DNA of 64,000 bases from Streptomyces sp. NRRL F-5126 (GCF_000721265.1 NZ_JOFZ01000006.1:1-64000), one strand, 5' to 3'; positions 51,301 to 58,840 are shown, counted from the stretch's first letter. The notes: generated by a model from the letters alone, not told the origin. Translations and numbers: made by a program.

Positions 51301-52726
51301 CCTGCGTCTGCGCCAGCGAGTTGAGTGCCTTGCTGTCGGACGCGGACGCCCGCGTCGCCTGGACCGCGGTGTCCGTGGCCTGCGAGGCGGCCTGCGCGGC
51401 TGCGGCCGACGCTTTGGTGACCTGGGCGGCCTGCTGCCCGTAGAGCAGGCCACGGCCACGCGGCAGGCCGGCCTGGTCGGCGATGGCGTAGGCCGCGTTC
51501 TGCGCGGCGGTGACCTTGTCGGCCTGCTTCCGCGCGTCCAGAGCCGCACGCGACGCCACGAACATGCGGCCGGAAGCGCGCGCCCTCGCCTGCGCTATCC
51601 ACGTGTTGACCTGGTCCGCTTCGGCCTTGGTGGGGTGGTCGAGATCGTCGGCGGGCAGTTTGAGGAAGTAGTTCTGCCAGTCCGTCAGCCGGGAGGTGAT
51701 CAGCGACTGCCCCAGCGACTCCGTCATCGCCTGCGCGGCGACCTGGAGGTCCGCCGACGCCTGCTGCTCGGCCGCGAGGATCGCATCGCGCTGATCGCGC
51801 TGGCCCTTGATCTCGGCCTGCCACTCCTGCGCCGCCACCGTCAACTCGTCCGTCAGGACGTGGTGCGGATCCTGTGGGTTGGTGGTCGTGCACGAGGCGA
51901 ACCTGGACTTCAGGTTCTCCACGTCCACCCGGAACCCCATCGATCCTGGCTCGGGCGCAGTGGTCGGGAACCCGCCGTTCTCCAGGAAGATGCGTGCGTC
52001 GTCCGCGTACATGGGGTGCATGAGCTGCATGTCGAAGGTCCACGCGGACCAGTCTTCGTAGTCCTCGGGCTTGTTTTCCGAGTAGCGCGTCGTGGCGATC
52101 TTCGTCACCGCGTCGACGGAGTCCTTGCTCGCCAGGGGGGACTGGTCGTCGTAGAACGCGTCCTCGTCTTGCCAGAACCGGTCCTCCACCCAGGTACGGA
52201 CACCGGTCTGCACCCACAGGTCCGGATCACTCGGCGGCCACCGAAAGCCCGTGTATGTGTAGCCCGGGGGCTCCTGCGTGACATCCAGGGAGGCCTGCCA
52301 CGCGTCGTTGCGGCCACTCAGCTCGTCGCCCTTCGCCGTGGACCATGCCCGGTCCTTCTCGAACGCGACATCCAGCGGCGTCCCGTCCCAGTAGTCGGGC
52401 GCGGCCGCGGCCAGCAGTTGGTCGTCGGTGCCGTCCAGGCCCGCGCGGGCGACCTTCTTCATCGCAGGGCCGCCCTTGCGCAGGACCGCGCCGAGCAGGC
52501 ACTGGGCATCGCGGATCTTCTGCGCCGCGTCCAGGTCGAAGGGCGCGTCGGCGCCGCCGTCCACGGTGGGCGCGTCGGCGACCGTGGACAAGCGCGGTGT
52601 GAGCGGGGCGAGCCCGCTACCGGACGCCGTGGTGGTGATCGTGGCGAGCAGGGCCGTGCCGCCGAGCAGCAGGGAGGGCCATCTGCTCAGGGCGCGACGG
52701 CGCCCGGACAGTGCGCGGGTACGCAT
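48368..52726 (-). CDS. Large secreted polymorphic toxin (coiled-coil stalk, PT-HINT, C-terminal nuclease-like domain)
   Basis: Protein of 1452 residues. Sec signal at 1-36 (SRWPSLLLGGTALLATITTT). A globular N-terminal region (40-420) with several Trp follows, then an Ala/Lys/Glu/Gln-rich coiled coil (about 430-1000, repeats such as AAAQAASQATDTAVQATRAS) suggesting a long rod. A second globular region (1000-1195) precedes the HINT domain (about 1199-1340): CVNSFPAGTQVLMADGSKRA, TSTPGHRIYSPGRGW, HTYYVLAGPEPVLVHNAG. HINT releases the tip by autocleavage. The last 110 residues (WQHILDRHRPGG, FTGKEKVVRQRIADTI, GQIYEWDFGVTVG, VIVNEGKVVTAFPF) look like a BECR-fold (EndoU/barnase-type) ribonuclease. 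DNA of the tip is A/T-richer than the stalk, as expected for an exchanged cassette. It lies 44 bases after the FG-GAP gene. Confidence 0.85.
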   Translation of the reverse strand: MRTRALSGRRRALSRWPSLLLGGTALLATITTTASGSGLAPLTPRLSTVADAPTVDGGADAPFDLDAAQKIRDAQCLLGAVLRKGGPAMKKVARAGLDGTDDQLLAAAAPDYWDGTPLDVAFEKDRAWSTAKGDELSGRNDAWQASLDVTQEPPGYTYTGFRWPPSDPDLWVQTGVRTWVEDRFWQDEDAFYDDQSPLASKDSVDAVTKIATTRYSENKPEDYEDWSAWTFDMQLMHPMYADDARIFLENGGFPTTAPEPGSMGFRVDVENLKSRFASCTTTNPQDPHHVLTDELTVAAQEWQAEIKGQRDQRDAILAAEQQASADLQVAAQAMTESLGQSLITSRLTDWQNYFLKLPADDLDHPTKAEADQVNTWIAQARARASGRMFVASRAALDARKQADKVTAAQNAAYAIADQAGLPRGRGLLYGQQAAQVTKASAAAAQAASQATDTAVQATRASASDSKALNSLAQTQAHATKAEFRREAAEEAQAQAKAAALGAAEQAKQAAANATTAKNAQAKAEDAEATAKNAAADAKAKRQTAESERDTAKAQKELADSERAKAADAESRAKSQRQVAADKLAAAQSAGATAAARKDDAVAAESKAVAARDKAIDAESDRDVALARASAAEAKADADEGTSAASASRAAATQARADADAATAAATSARSAANEATTAATNARAAATRAQGAAKRAQAAADAAKADVAVTEVAVTKAHAAAAEAIDASETAKWNAANAKALASEAQAKAAKAKVDAAASQKEAVAAGADAVRTAGYAYATAQAATAARDSAAQVVKPANDAIELGAPYAQTDASAGLAVLTGQAAKTQAQKQQAVAQAKSAQAKQAAAEAKALADKAGADAKAAATAAASAADWASQAVQSSQDAQASAKQAETAADAAKKAETQTVAYNTAAVADANAAQGAATTAAGYADQADASATAAETDASSARDAATAAETDASTARGVADQAEADATTAEAAAANAQQAAQEAQDAATRAEQAAANDTLNKGGATGIGQMFTKQKITPIGNPKPLNDCVLGMGNSGCDVTFRLNFTLTVDFYLCTSDSASDVPAASCPAESIVFLGSQTSDETTDIKKHFSNWDISMIVDKAFLKGLWDGLTEDFIKCSKGSLNNCAWAASWFIPNTTIAKAVDLVRSLDVALRTGVGVGDAYKALQALHLDAEVMANIEREMHRVEEGLTSCVNSFPAGTQVLMADGSKRAIKALGPGDEILATDPATGQQHAEPITAAFNHLADHLVTVTLTDGAHFTSTPGHRIYSPGRGWTLAGDLAPGERLRAPNGSLRIVSTVRGVAITTPHRVYDLTVANLHTYYVLAGPEPVLVHNAGICGVTALKQGDWQHILDRHRPGGSLVDDASSIFTGKEKVVRQRIADTINRGTPKPNTPDPVTGTPRPGQIYEWDFGVTVGVAGPVNGGGELKSIRVIVNEGKVVTAFPF

Positions 52727-52770
52727 GAGTGGTGTGAGCCGATCTGTGACGGAGCGAGCGCCCCAGGGGT

Positions 52771-53694
52771 TCAGAACAGGACGTTGAACGCGGACCAGCC
52801 GCCGGTGCCGATCTTCACGCGGCCCGCGAAGGGCGCGGATGCCTCACCGGTTCCGGGAAACAACCACAGGGCTCCCGCCGCGTCGACCGCGATCAAATCC
52901 GGCTTCCCGTCCCCGTCCTGATCCCCCGTCGACACCAAGCGCTTGTACGCGTCCCAGCCCGTTCCGACCGTGATGCGGGAGTGGAAGGCGCTGCCCGAAG
53001 CGGCGTTGCCGGAACCGGGATAGATGTAGAGCGTCCCGGACGTGGACCGGGCGATCAGGTCGTTGTGCCCGTCACCCGTGTAGTCCCCACGCCCGGTCAG
53101 CGCGTTCATCCCGTTCCACCCGGAGGTGCCGATACGAACCTTCGTCGCCAACGTGCCGCTCGCGCTGCCCTGGTAGAACCACAGCGAGCCGTCCGTGTGC
53201 CGGCCCACCAGATCGTCGTACGAGCTACCGCCCAGGTCACCCGGGGACATCAACAGGTTGTAGATGTTCCAGCCGCCGCCGATGACCTTCGTGTCGTTGC
53301 CGCGCTCCGCCGTGTAGTAGAGGGTGGAACCCATGCGGAAATACAGATCCGCCGCACCGGGGGCCGACTGGGCCGCTTGCACGAACTGGTCCGCCTCGCC
53401 GTACCCACCACCCAGCTTGACCGCCCGTTCCCACCCCGCGCCGGACTTCGGCTCATAGTCGTAGAGGATGCCGTCCGACTTCCTGCCGAACAACGACAGC
53501 CGCTTCGTGGCGGCTGGGGCAGCAGAATCCAGATTCGCCTGTGTCTGGGCCCCGGACGCTGCCGTGCCGAGCTTCGGCAGCGCATACGCCCCACCTGTGA
53601 CCAGCAGGATCGCGGCCGCAAGGCCGGCCCCCCACCCCATCGCGCGCAAACGCGTCGGCGCGCCTCGCCAACGACGCCTGAACCGCTCGACCAT
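52771..53694 (-). CDS. Secreted FG-GAP/VCBS-repeat protein
   Basis: Protein of 307 residues. The N terminus has a basic region and one hydrophobic helix (WGAGLAAAILLVTGGAYAL, about 21-39), a signal peptide or anchor. The outer part is a beta-propeller of FG-GAP/VCBS type with calcium-loop signatures GDYTGDGHNDLIAR, GDQDGDGKPDLIAV and weaker DLGGSSYDDLVGR. ATG at 53694 follows GGGGAT; a longer frame enters the promoter. It is immediately upstream of the toxin gene on the same strand and likely co-transcribed. Such propellers often bind surfaces or proteins, so it may assist display or targeting of the toxin; this is inference. Confidence 0.75.
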   Translation of the reverse strand: MVERFRRRWRGAPTRLRAMGWGAGLAAAILLVTGGAYALPKLGTAASGAQTQANLDSAAPAATKRLSLFGRKSDGILYDYEPKSGAGWERAVKLGGGYGEADQFVQAAQSAPGAADLYFRMGSTLYYTAERGNDTKVIGGGWNIYNLLMSPGDLGGSSYDDLVGRHTDGSLWFYQGSASGTLATKVRIGTSGWNGMNALTGRGDYTGDGHNDLIARSTSGTLYIYPGSGNAASGSAFHSRITVGTGWDAYKRLVSTGDQDGDGKPDLIAVDAAGALWLFPGTGEASAPFAGRVKIGTGGWSAFNVLF

Positions 53695-53964
53695 GAAAAG
53701 GATCCCCACCCACACCCCACGCAGGGCAGGGGCAGTGCCAATGGCCGCGTACCCCAAGCCCGCCACCGGGTCGGCGACCGCGGCCGGATCACGCTACGAC
53801 GCGACCATGCCAACTGTGAAGATCTGTGAACGACCTGTGCTCTTTCTGTCATAAAGATGGCTTGAAACAGCAGCTCGAATCTCTGGCAGGTGATCACCGA
53901 GCGCCCCGGGGAGACCGGTTGCGCCGCCTGCTCATGAAGGGCGGGACGCCATGTTCGCGTTGAG
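53695..53964 (-). promoter_or_regulatory. Presumed promoter of the toxin operon
   Basis: 270 bases without a gene. They hold the promoter of the FG-GAP/toxin unit and, at the left-hand end of lipoprotein copy B, its 3' flank. A/T-rich around 53800-53885. No reliable hexamer pair was assigned. Confidence 0.35.
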
Positions 53965-54702
53965 CTACTTCCCCGTACCGACCGCGTGGACGACGATGCC
54001 GGGACCCTTGGTGTCCTGGTCGGGGTTGTCGACGGGGACGTTGATGGACGCGCTCACGGTCTTGGAGTAGGTCTCGTTGGGGGGCGTGATGACCAGGGTG
54101 GTGAAGGTGTAGCCGGTGCCTCCGCTGTTGTTGTACGGGTAGTAGAGGACGAATTGGGTCGACTGCCCGGGCGCCAGCTTGACGGTGGGCAGTTCGCCCT
54201 TGCCGTAGCGGGTGGCGCTGATGCCCGTGGTGTCGCCCTTGCCCCTCAGGTCCACGCCCGGGTAGCCGCGCATCGTGCAGGAAGAGGAGCCGCTGTTCTT
54301 GAGGTTGACGATCTCCATACCTTCGCCCGATATGCCGTGCTGGGCGGTGATGGTGAGGTTGGAGGTCCTGCACATGCTCCCGGACGCGGCACCGCCACCG
54401 GACCCGCTGCTGCCGCTGCCGCCGCCGCTGCCGGAAGAGCCACTGCCCTGACCGCTCGCGGCACCGGGTGCCGCCCCCGCGCCGGACGAGCTGCCGGACG
54501 CGCCGGACGACGAGTTGGGGCTGGACGACGACGGGCTGGACGACGGGGTCGCACCGGACCCGCCGGACAGCGGCGTGCCGGAGGCACCGGACGCGGTGGA
54601 AGCTCCGGAGGCGCTGGAGGAGTCGGGACCGCAGGCGGTCAGGGACAGCCCGGCGGCCGCGACGATGACGGCGAGAGCCGAGAGCCTCTTGCTGCTGCGC
54701 AT
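53965..54702 (-). CDS. DUF4232-like secreted lipoprotein, copy B
   Basis: Lipoprotein of 245 residues, nearly identical to the one at 42965-43675: same signal and lipobox (GLSLTACGPD), the same C-terminal domain with substitutions such as MCRTSN for MCLTSN and YPGVDLRGKG for YAGVDLKGKG, and a Ser/Gly linker about nine residues longer (SGSSSGAGAAPGAASG). Same start context (ATG at 54702, GGAGAAGC). The near-identity with a drifting linker indicates a recent duplication or ongoing gene conversion. Function unknown; as a surface lipoprotein in both module copies it is the only predicted extracellular part of the module. Confidence 0.85.
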   Translation of the reverse strand: MRSSKRLSALAVIVAAAGLSLTACGPDSSSASGASTASGASGTPLSGGSGATPSSSPSSSSPNSSSGASGSSSGAGAAPGAASGQGSGSSGSGGGSGSSGSGGGAASGSMCRTSNLTITAQHGISGEGMEIVNLKNSGSSSCTMRGYPGVDLRGKGDTTGISATRYGKGELPTVKLAPGQSTQFVLYYPYNNSGGTGYTFTTLVITPPNETYSKTVSASINVPVDNPDQDTKGPGIVVHAVGTGK

Positions 54703-54838
54703 TGCTTCTCCATCGGTCGAACGTCGGCCCACTCGGTGCGGACCCTTCGGTGTTGATGGAGGCACACGGGGCGGCGGTCAGTTGCGCACGAACCCTACCG
54801 GTACACCCCCGTGACACGCCCGCAGCACTCCTGCCGCA
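53965..54838. repeat. Long direct repeat, right copy (about 870 bp)
   Basis: Right copy of the 42965-43812 repeat. The match covers the lipoprotein gene, its 5' region and the GTACACCCCCGTGACACGCC segment, then stops abruptly after TGCCG at 54838, where the truncated Uma2 gene begins. Confidence 0.9.
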
Positions 54839-54840
54839 GC

Positions 54841-55164
54841 CCGATCTCCTCAGCGGGACCGGCGCCAAGCCACAAGGACCGCACCTGGTATGCCCCGGAC
54901 GCTGTGCCTCTCGTCATCGAGATCGCCTCCCCCGAGTCCGCGCACCGCGACCGCACGGTCAAGCTCCGCAAATACGCCGAGGCCGGCGTCCCGCACTACT
55001 GGTGTGTCGAGGAGGACGAGGGCGAGCCCGTCGTCCACGTGTACGAGCTGGACGAGCCGACACGGTCGTACTCGCGGGCATCTTCCGTAGCGTCCCTGCG
55101 GCGCCCGGTGCCGTTCGAGATCGCCCTGGACCTCGGAGAGCTGGTCCCGCGACAGCAGGGCTGA
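54841..55164 (+). pseudogene. Truncated Uma2-family (DUF820) nuclease-fold gene
   Basis: The frame contains WYAPDAVPLVIEIASPESAH, RDRTVKLRKYAEAGVPHYWC and EPVVHVYELDEPTRSYSRAS. This is the C-terminal two thirds of a Uma2 protein (restriction-endonuclease-like fold, with the EIASPES and KYAEAGVPHYW motifs). The usual 60-70 N-terminal residues are missing: the sequence to the left is repeat DNA. Full Uma2 proteins have about 190 residues. The truncation coincides with the end of the long repeat, so the rearrangement that made the repeat probably cut this gene. Confidence 0.7.
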
Positions 55165-55198
55165 CGGGCCGCTGCGAGACGACCCGGATCAGAGCACG

Positions 55199-55999
55199 TC
55201 ACCGGTGGCTGCTGGTGCAGTCCAGGAACTCATCCAACGCCTCGCCGGTGGGGAGCGTGTACCCGGGTGTGCGGCTTGCGTGTGTGCCGTTCAACCGCCG
55301 CAGCCTGATCGCCGTCTCGGCCGCCAGTACGGCCACGGACAGGCCGTTCAGCACGACGGCCCCTTCGACCGAGAAGCCCGGTTCCCGGCAGAACAGCATC
55401 ATCGGATACCCACCGGCGGGAACGATCACGTCCACGCCGAGATCGAGCAGCGGCGCGATCTGCCTGCGGAAGTCGTCCCTCACCTGTTCATACGACTCCC
55501 GGTCCGTGAACGACCTGTTGTAGTCGGCGACCTGCGTCTCCACAGCGCGTACGGCCACGACGCGCTGCTGCAGCCCGTACCGCAGGATCTGCTCCTGGTG
55601 GATGGGGATGAAGACCGGACTGATGGTCACCAGTCCGATCCTTTGGCCCAGCGTGCAGGCGTGCAGCATCGTGGACTCGCCGAGACCGATCACCGGGATG
55701 TCCACAGCGGCGCGGATCTCCGCGAGCCCCGGGTCCGGGAAGTGGCCGATTACGAACGCCGCGTACCCCTCCCGCTCGGCGGTGATCGCGTTACGGACGG
55801 CCTGGACCCTGCAGCGCAGCTCACTCAAGGGGTGCAGATAGCGGTCCCCTGGCTGCAAGCCATGGACCACGACCTCGTAGCCGGGCCCGAGAAGGCCGGA
55901 GAGATGGCTGGTCAGCCGGCTGAAGTACGGCGCGTCCACCTCAGGGTCGGTGAAACTCTGGTACCAGATACGCGCGGCAGCGCTCTCGGCAGCGGCCAT
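55199..55999 (-). CDS. Asp/Glu racemase-superfamily protein
   Basis: Protein of 266 residues of the aspartate/glutamate/hydantoin racemase superfamily. The two halves carry small-residue loops typical of the fold (AFVIGHFPDPGL, IPVIGLGEST, DVIVPAGGYPMML). The first Cys acid/base is not obvious: the AFVIGHFPD region has His-Phe where racemases usually have Cys, while a Cys occurs in LHACTLGQ. The second half has AGGYPM without a Cys. The usual two-Cys racemase mechanism is therefore doubtful, and a maleate-isomerase- or decarboxylase-like role is possible. Start ATG 55999 with AGGTGA, or GTG 56005. It is absent from module copy A and sits between lipoprotein and ATPase in copy B. Confidence 0.75.
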   Translation of the reverse strand: MAAAESAAARIWYQSFTDPEVDAPYFSRLTSHLSGLLGPGYEVVVHGLQPGDRYLHPLSELRCRVQAVRNAITAEREGYAAFVIGHFPDPGLAEIRAAVDIPVIGLGESTMLHACTLGQRIGLVTISPVFIPIHQEQILRYGLQQRVVAVRAVETQVADYNRSFTDRESYEQVRDDFRRQIAPLLDLGVDVIVPAGGYPMMLFCREPGFSVEGAVVLNGLSVAVLAAETAIRLRRLNGTHASRTPGYTLPTGEALDEFLDCTSSHR

Positions 56000-56115
56000 G
56001 CTCACCTACTCCCTCGTCCCGCGGAACGGCTCATGGGCCCACTTCTACACGGCGGCGCCACCGTGGGCGCGGAACGCCGGGCCGGGACCGCCCGTACGGC
56101 GGACCGGCGCGGCTG

Positions 56116-56547
56116 TCACCCGCCGCCGTGCACGGTCACACCGGCGATGACGGACGTGCCGCGCGTCGCGCGCGGCCGGACGGTCCAGGCGGCGGCGACC
56201 TGGTCGACCAGCAGCAGCCCCCGCCCCGACTCGCCGTAGGCTGCCGGGCGCGCCACGACGGGTGTGGCCGTACGGCAGGGCGTCCCGGTGCCGGGATCGG
56301 AAACGGCGAGCCAGTAGTGTCCCTCGGCGGGCCACAGGACGAGCTCGACGAGATCGCTCTCGTCGGCCCGCGCCCCGTGCCGCACGGCGTTGGTGACCAG
56401 CTCGGACGTCAACAGGCCGAGTTCGTCACGCAGATGGGGCCGCAGCGCGTAGGGCAGCGCCTCGGCCACGGCGTGCCGGGCGCGCGGCACGGACGACGGG
56501 TGGGCGGGGAACCGCCAGCAGGCGGGGATGCGGGGGATTTCAGGCAT
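56116..56547 (-). CDS. AbaA-like ATP-binding regulator (HATPase_c), copy B
   Basis: Protein of 143 residues, close copy of the gene at 43860-44294. Same N box (LLTSELVTNAVRHGA) and G box (YGESGRGLLLVDQVA); differences are few, for example RADESDL for RAGEGDL and TGTPCRTATPVV for TGTAPGRTVTPAV, one residue shorter. Start ATG 56547 (MPEIPRI) behind ACGGAG. Divergent from the XRE gene at 56804. Expected to act with that regulator and the 63-residue partner; cross-talk with copy A is likely, given the near identity. Confidence 0.82.
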   Translation of the reverse strand: MPEIPRIPACWRFPAHPSSVPRARHAVAEALPYALRPHLRDELGLLTSELVTNAVRHGARADESDLVELVLWPAEGHYWLAVSDPGTGTPCRTATPVVARPAAYGESGRGLLLVDQVAAAWTVRPRATRGTSVIAGVTVHGGG

Positions 56548-56803
56548 AGCGAACTCCGTTGCGGTGGTGTGCGGTTGAAGTCGCCGGTGGCATGCCGCCC
56601 TGGTCGCGGACACACCCGTTCCAAGGCAGACGGGCAGGCTCGCGCGGTGCGCTTCCGGCATTGCGGTGTGTATCTTCCACGTCACGCAAAGCTAGCGGAT
56701 GCGTAGCCACTTGTCTCCACTTGGATGAGATATTTACCCCCTAAGAGTTGGACCAAAATTCGCGGACACGGCAGACTGTGGCCCGACAGCAGGAAGGGAC
56801 CCC
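56548..56803. promoter_or_regulatory. Divergent promoter region, module copy B
   Basis: The ATPase-proximal 110 bases match copy A; the XRE-proximal half is different, A/T-rich around 56725-56760. It has two CCACTTG direct repeats (56707-56713 and 56718-56724), a candidate XRE binding site distinct from the inverted repeat of copy A. Confidence 0.45.
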
Positions 56804-57652
56804 ATGCCGACCCGACGCACACCAACGCAGCGCCAGAGGCGCCTTGGTGCCGAACTACGCAAGCTGCGTGTCGCCGCAGACAGAACCACGGACTACGCAG
56901 CCGGCCTGCTGGACATGGATCGCACGCGGATCGCCAACATGGAGTCCGGCATCCGGCAGATCAACGCCGAACGAGTCCGCACCCTGGCCAGCAACTACGT
57001 TTGCGAAGACGATGCTTACGTGGAAGCGCTGGTCGCGATGGCGACTCAGGAGCGCGGGTGGTGGGAGGAGTACCGAGGCGCCCTGCCCTCGGGGCTGCTG
57101 GACATCGCCGAACTTGAGTGGCACGCCCGGCGCCTTCTCACCGTGCAAGCCGTCCACGTGCCGGGGCTGCTGCAGACGGAGGACTACGCACGCTCCGTCT
57201 TCGACGCCGTTCTGCCCACGCTCCCACGACTTGAGGTCGAACTGCGGGTGCAGCACCGCATGCGCCGGCAACGCGTGCTCGATGACGAAACAGCCAAGTC
57301 CAACGTGAGCTTCGTCCACGAGGCCGCGCTGCGGATGCAGTTCGGCGGTACGAAGGCCATGCATACGCAGCTCGACCACCTGTGCGCCGCTTCCGAGCGC
57401 GAAAACGTGACTGTGCGCGTCATCCCATTCAGTGCAGGGGTGTTTCCCGGCGCGGGCCACGCACTGCTCTACGCCGAGGGGCCGGTGAGGCAACTCGACA
57501 CTGCGCAGGTGGACACGGCACACGGGGCCGACTTCGTCCACGCGGAGGCCCAACTCGCCAAATACCGAGCCCATTTGACCTGGATGGACGATCGCTGCAT
57601 GAACGAGACGGAATCGCGGGACCTTATCCGCAGCATCGCCCACACGCTCTGA
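56804..57652 (+). CDS. WhiJ-like XRE/DUF5753 regulator, copy B
   Basis: Regulator of 282 residues, the same length as copy A but with many substitutions. HTH: QRRLGAELRKLRVAADRTTD and AAGLLDMDRTRIANMESG. DUF5753 landmarks: HVPGLLQTEDYARSVF, FVHEAALRMQFGG, IPFSAGVFPGAGHALLYAEG. ATG at 56804 with AGGAAGGGAC. The recognition helix differs from copy A (TRIANMES versus GKISNMES) and the following helices differ more, so operator and partner specificity may have separated. The partner gene follows after 9 bases. Confidence 0.88.
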   Translation: MPTRRTPTQRQRRLGAELRKLRVAADRTTDYAAGLLDMDRTRIANMESGIRQINAERVRTLASNYVCEDDAYVEALVAMATQERGWWEEYRGALPSGLLDIAELEWHARRLLTVQAVHVPGLLQTEDYARSVFDAVLPTLPRLEVELRVQHRMRRQRVLDDETAKSNVSFVHEAALRMQFGGTKAMHTQLDHLCAASERENVTVRVIPFSAGVFPGAGHALLYAEGPVRQLDTAQVDTAHGADFVHAEAQLAKYRAHLTWMDDRCMNETESRDLIRSIAHTL

Positions 57653-57661
57653 GGAGTTCGT

Positions 57662-57853
57662 ATGTCCGAGATCACCTGGGAAGACCCGTTCTGCGGCGAA
57701 GGCAACAACTGCTTCCGCCTCGGCACGGACGCCGACGGCAACGCCTACATAGCCGTCAACGGCCAGGAGGACCACTACCTCACCGACACCACCGAGGCCC
57801 TCCGCACCCTCATCAGCGAGATCAAGGCCGGCAAGGCCGACCACCTCCTATGA
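57662..57853 (+). CDS. Small acidic partner protein, copy B
   Basis: Protein of 63 residues with ATG at 57662 and GAGGAG just upstream. Ten substitutions relative to copy A, including CGEGNNCFRLG for CAEGSSCFQFG; the middle TDADGNAYIAVNGQEDHYL is unchanged. It is much better conserved than the regulator it accompanies, which suggests that a conserved surface binds something other than the variable part of the regulator. Confidence 0.8.
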   Translation: MSEITWEDPFCGEGNNCFRLGTDADGNAYIAVNGQEDHYLTDTTEALRTLISEIKAGKADHLL

Positions 57854-57919
57854 GGCTCCGGTGTGCGAGGTGGCGGGTGAGCTGACGTCAGGCGGACACG
57901 TCGGCGTTCCACCCGCCCC

Positions 57920-58390
57920 TCAGGCGGTGGGAACCGCCCGCAGCAGTGCACGCGTCTCGGCGACCACCCGGGCGTTGAACGCCGGGTCATGCACCTGCGC
58001 GGACCCTCGCATCGGGTGCCCCTTCTCGTCGTAGTAGACGCCGGTGGCTTCCGACTCGTCGGTGAGCACCCGGGTGATCATGCGGGCGGCGGTGCGCGGG
58101 TTCGTCCAGTACTTGATGAGCGGGGCCACTGGCGACAGCACGTACTTCGACAGCAGACGCACGAACGGGCCGGCGTCGCGGCCGAGGTTCGTGCCGGGGG
58201 CGAAGCCCGGCTCGATGGCGTTGAACCGCAGCCGGGGCGTCTCGCGGGCGAAGGCGAGCACCGTTGCCAGGTTGCACTGCTTGGATGTGGCGTAGGCGTC
58301 CGCGCCCGGCATTTTCGAGCCGCCGGGCTTCCACTCGCCCCGGGTGCTCGCCTCGGCGGAGACGTACCGGGCGCCGCGGAAACCGGCCAT
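57920..58390 (-). pseudogene. C-terminal fragment of a short-chain dehydrogenase
   Basis: A frame of 156 codons contains the catalytic YATSKQCNLAT (Tyr-x3-Lys) and the following IEPGFAPGTNLGRDAG, then GVYYDEKGHPMRGSAQVHD, typical of the second half of retinol-dehydrogenase-like SDRs. The N-terminal NAD(P)-binding half with its Gly motif, about 130 residues, is missing, and the sequence upstream (58391-58477) does not resemble it. It could be expressed as a fragment but cannot bind cofactor. It probably marks a deletion joint. Confidence 0.7.
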
Positions 58391-58477
58391 GGTGGCGGGC
58401 TTGCGGCGCCATCGCGCGCCTGCCGGACGAATGGCAAACCCAGCGGCACAACCCGGCGACGGCGTCGACCGCCAGGC

Positions 58478-58840
58478 TTACCCGAGCACGCGGCGAATCG
58501 CGGGCAGTGCGTCGCCGGGGTTGCGGACCAGAATTATCTTGGCGCTCGGCGCATGGGCGTGGATGACGTTGAGGACCCGGTTGAACCAGAGAGTCGTCAG
58601 CTCGGTCGGCGGGAGCTCAGGATCCTGCCCGCTGACGAAGCTGCCGATCACCACGCCGTCGTACTCGGCGTCGCCCAGTTCCTTGATCAGCCGGGTGTCA
58701 CCGACCTCGTCGTCGGTGAGAACTATGACCGTGGCTGCCAGGCCGGCCTCCCGCAGGCGGGCCTGAACCTTCTCACCGATCTCCGGGTGCTTGCCGAAGC
58801 CCAGGACCCGCCACGGCTTGAGAACGTCCGATGTCGACAA
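58478..58840 (-). CDS. Conserved hypothetical protein, Rossmann-like
   Basis: Protein of 120 residues, TTG start at 58840 behind AGGAGACAA. Alternating beta/alpha pattern (WRVLGFGKHPEIGEKVQARL, AATVIVLTDDEVG, YDGVVIGSFVSGQ, AKIILVRNPGDALPAI) like receiver or flavodoxin-type domains, without a conserved phospho-acceptor. Divergent from the TetR gene across 71 bases, so it is the most likely target of that regulator. Function unknown. Confidence 0.6.
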   Translation of the reverse strand: MSTSDVLKPWRVLGFGKHPEIGEKVQARLREAGLAATVIVLTDDEVGDTRLIKELGDAEYDGVVIGSFVSGQDPELPPTELTTLWFNRVLNVIHAHAPSAKIILVRNPGDALPAIRRVLG

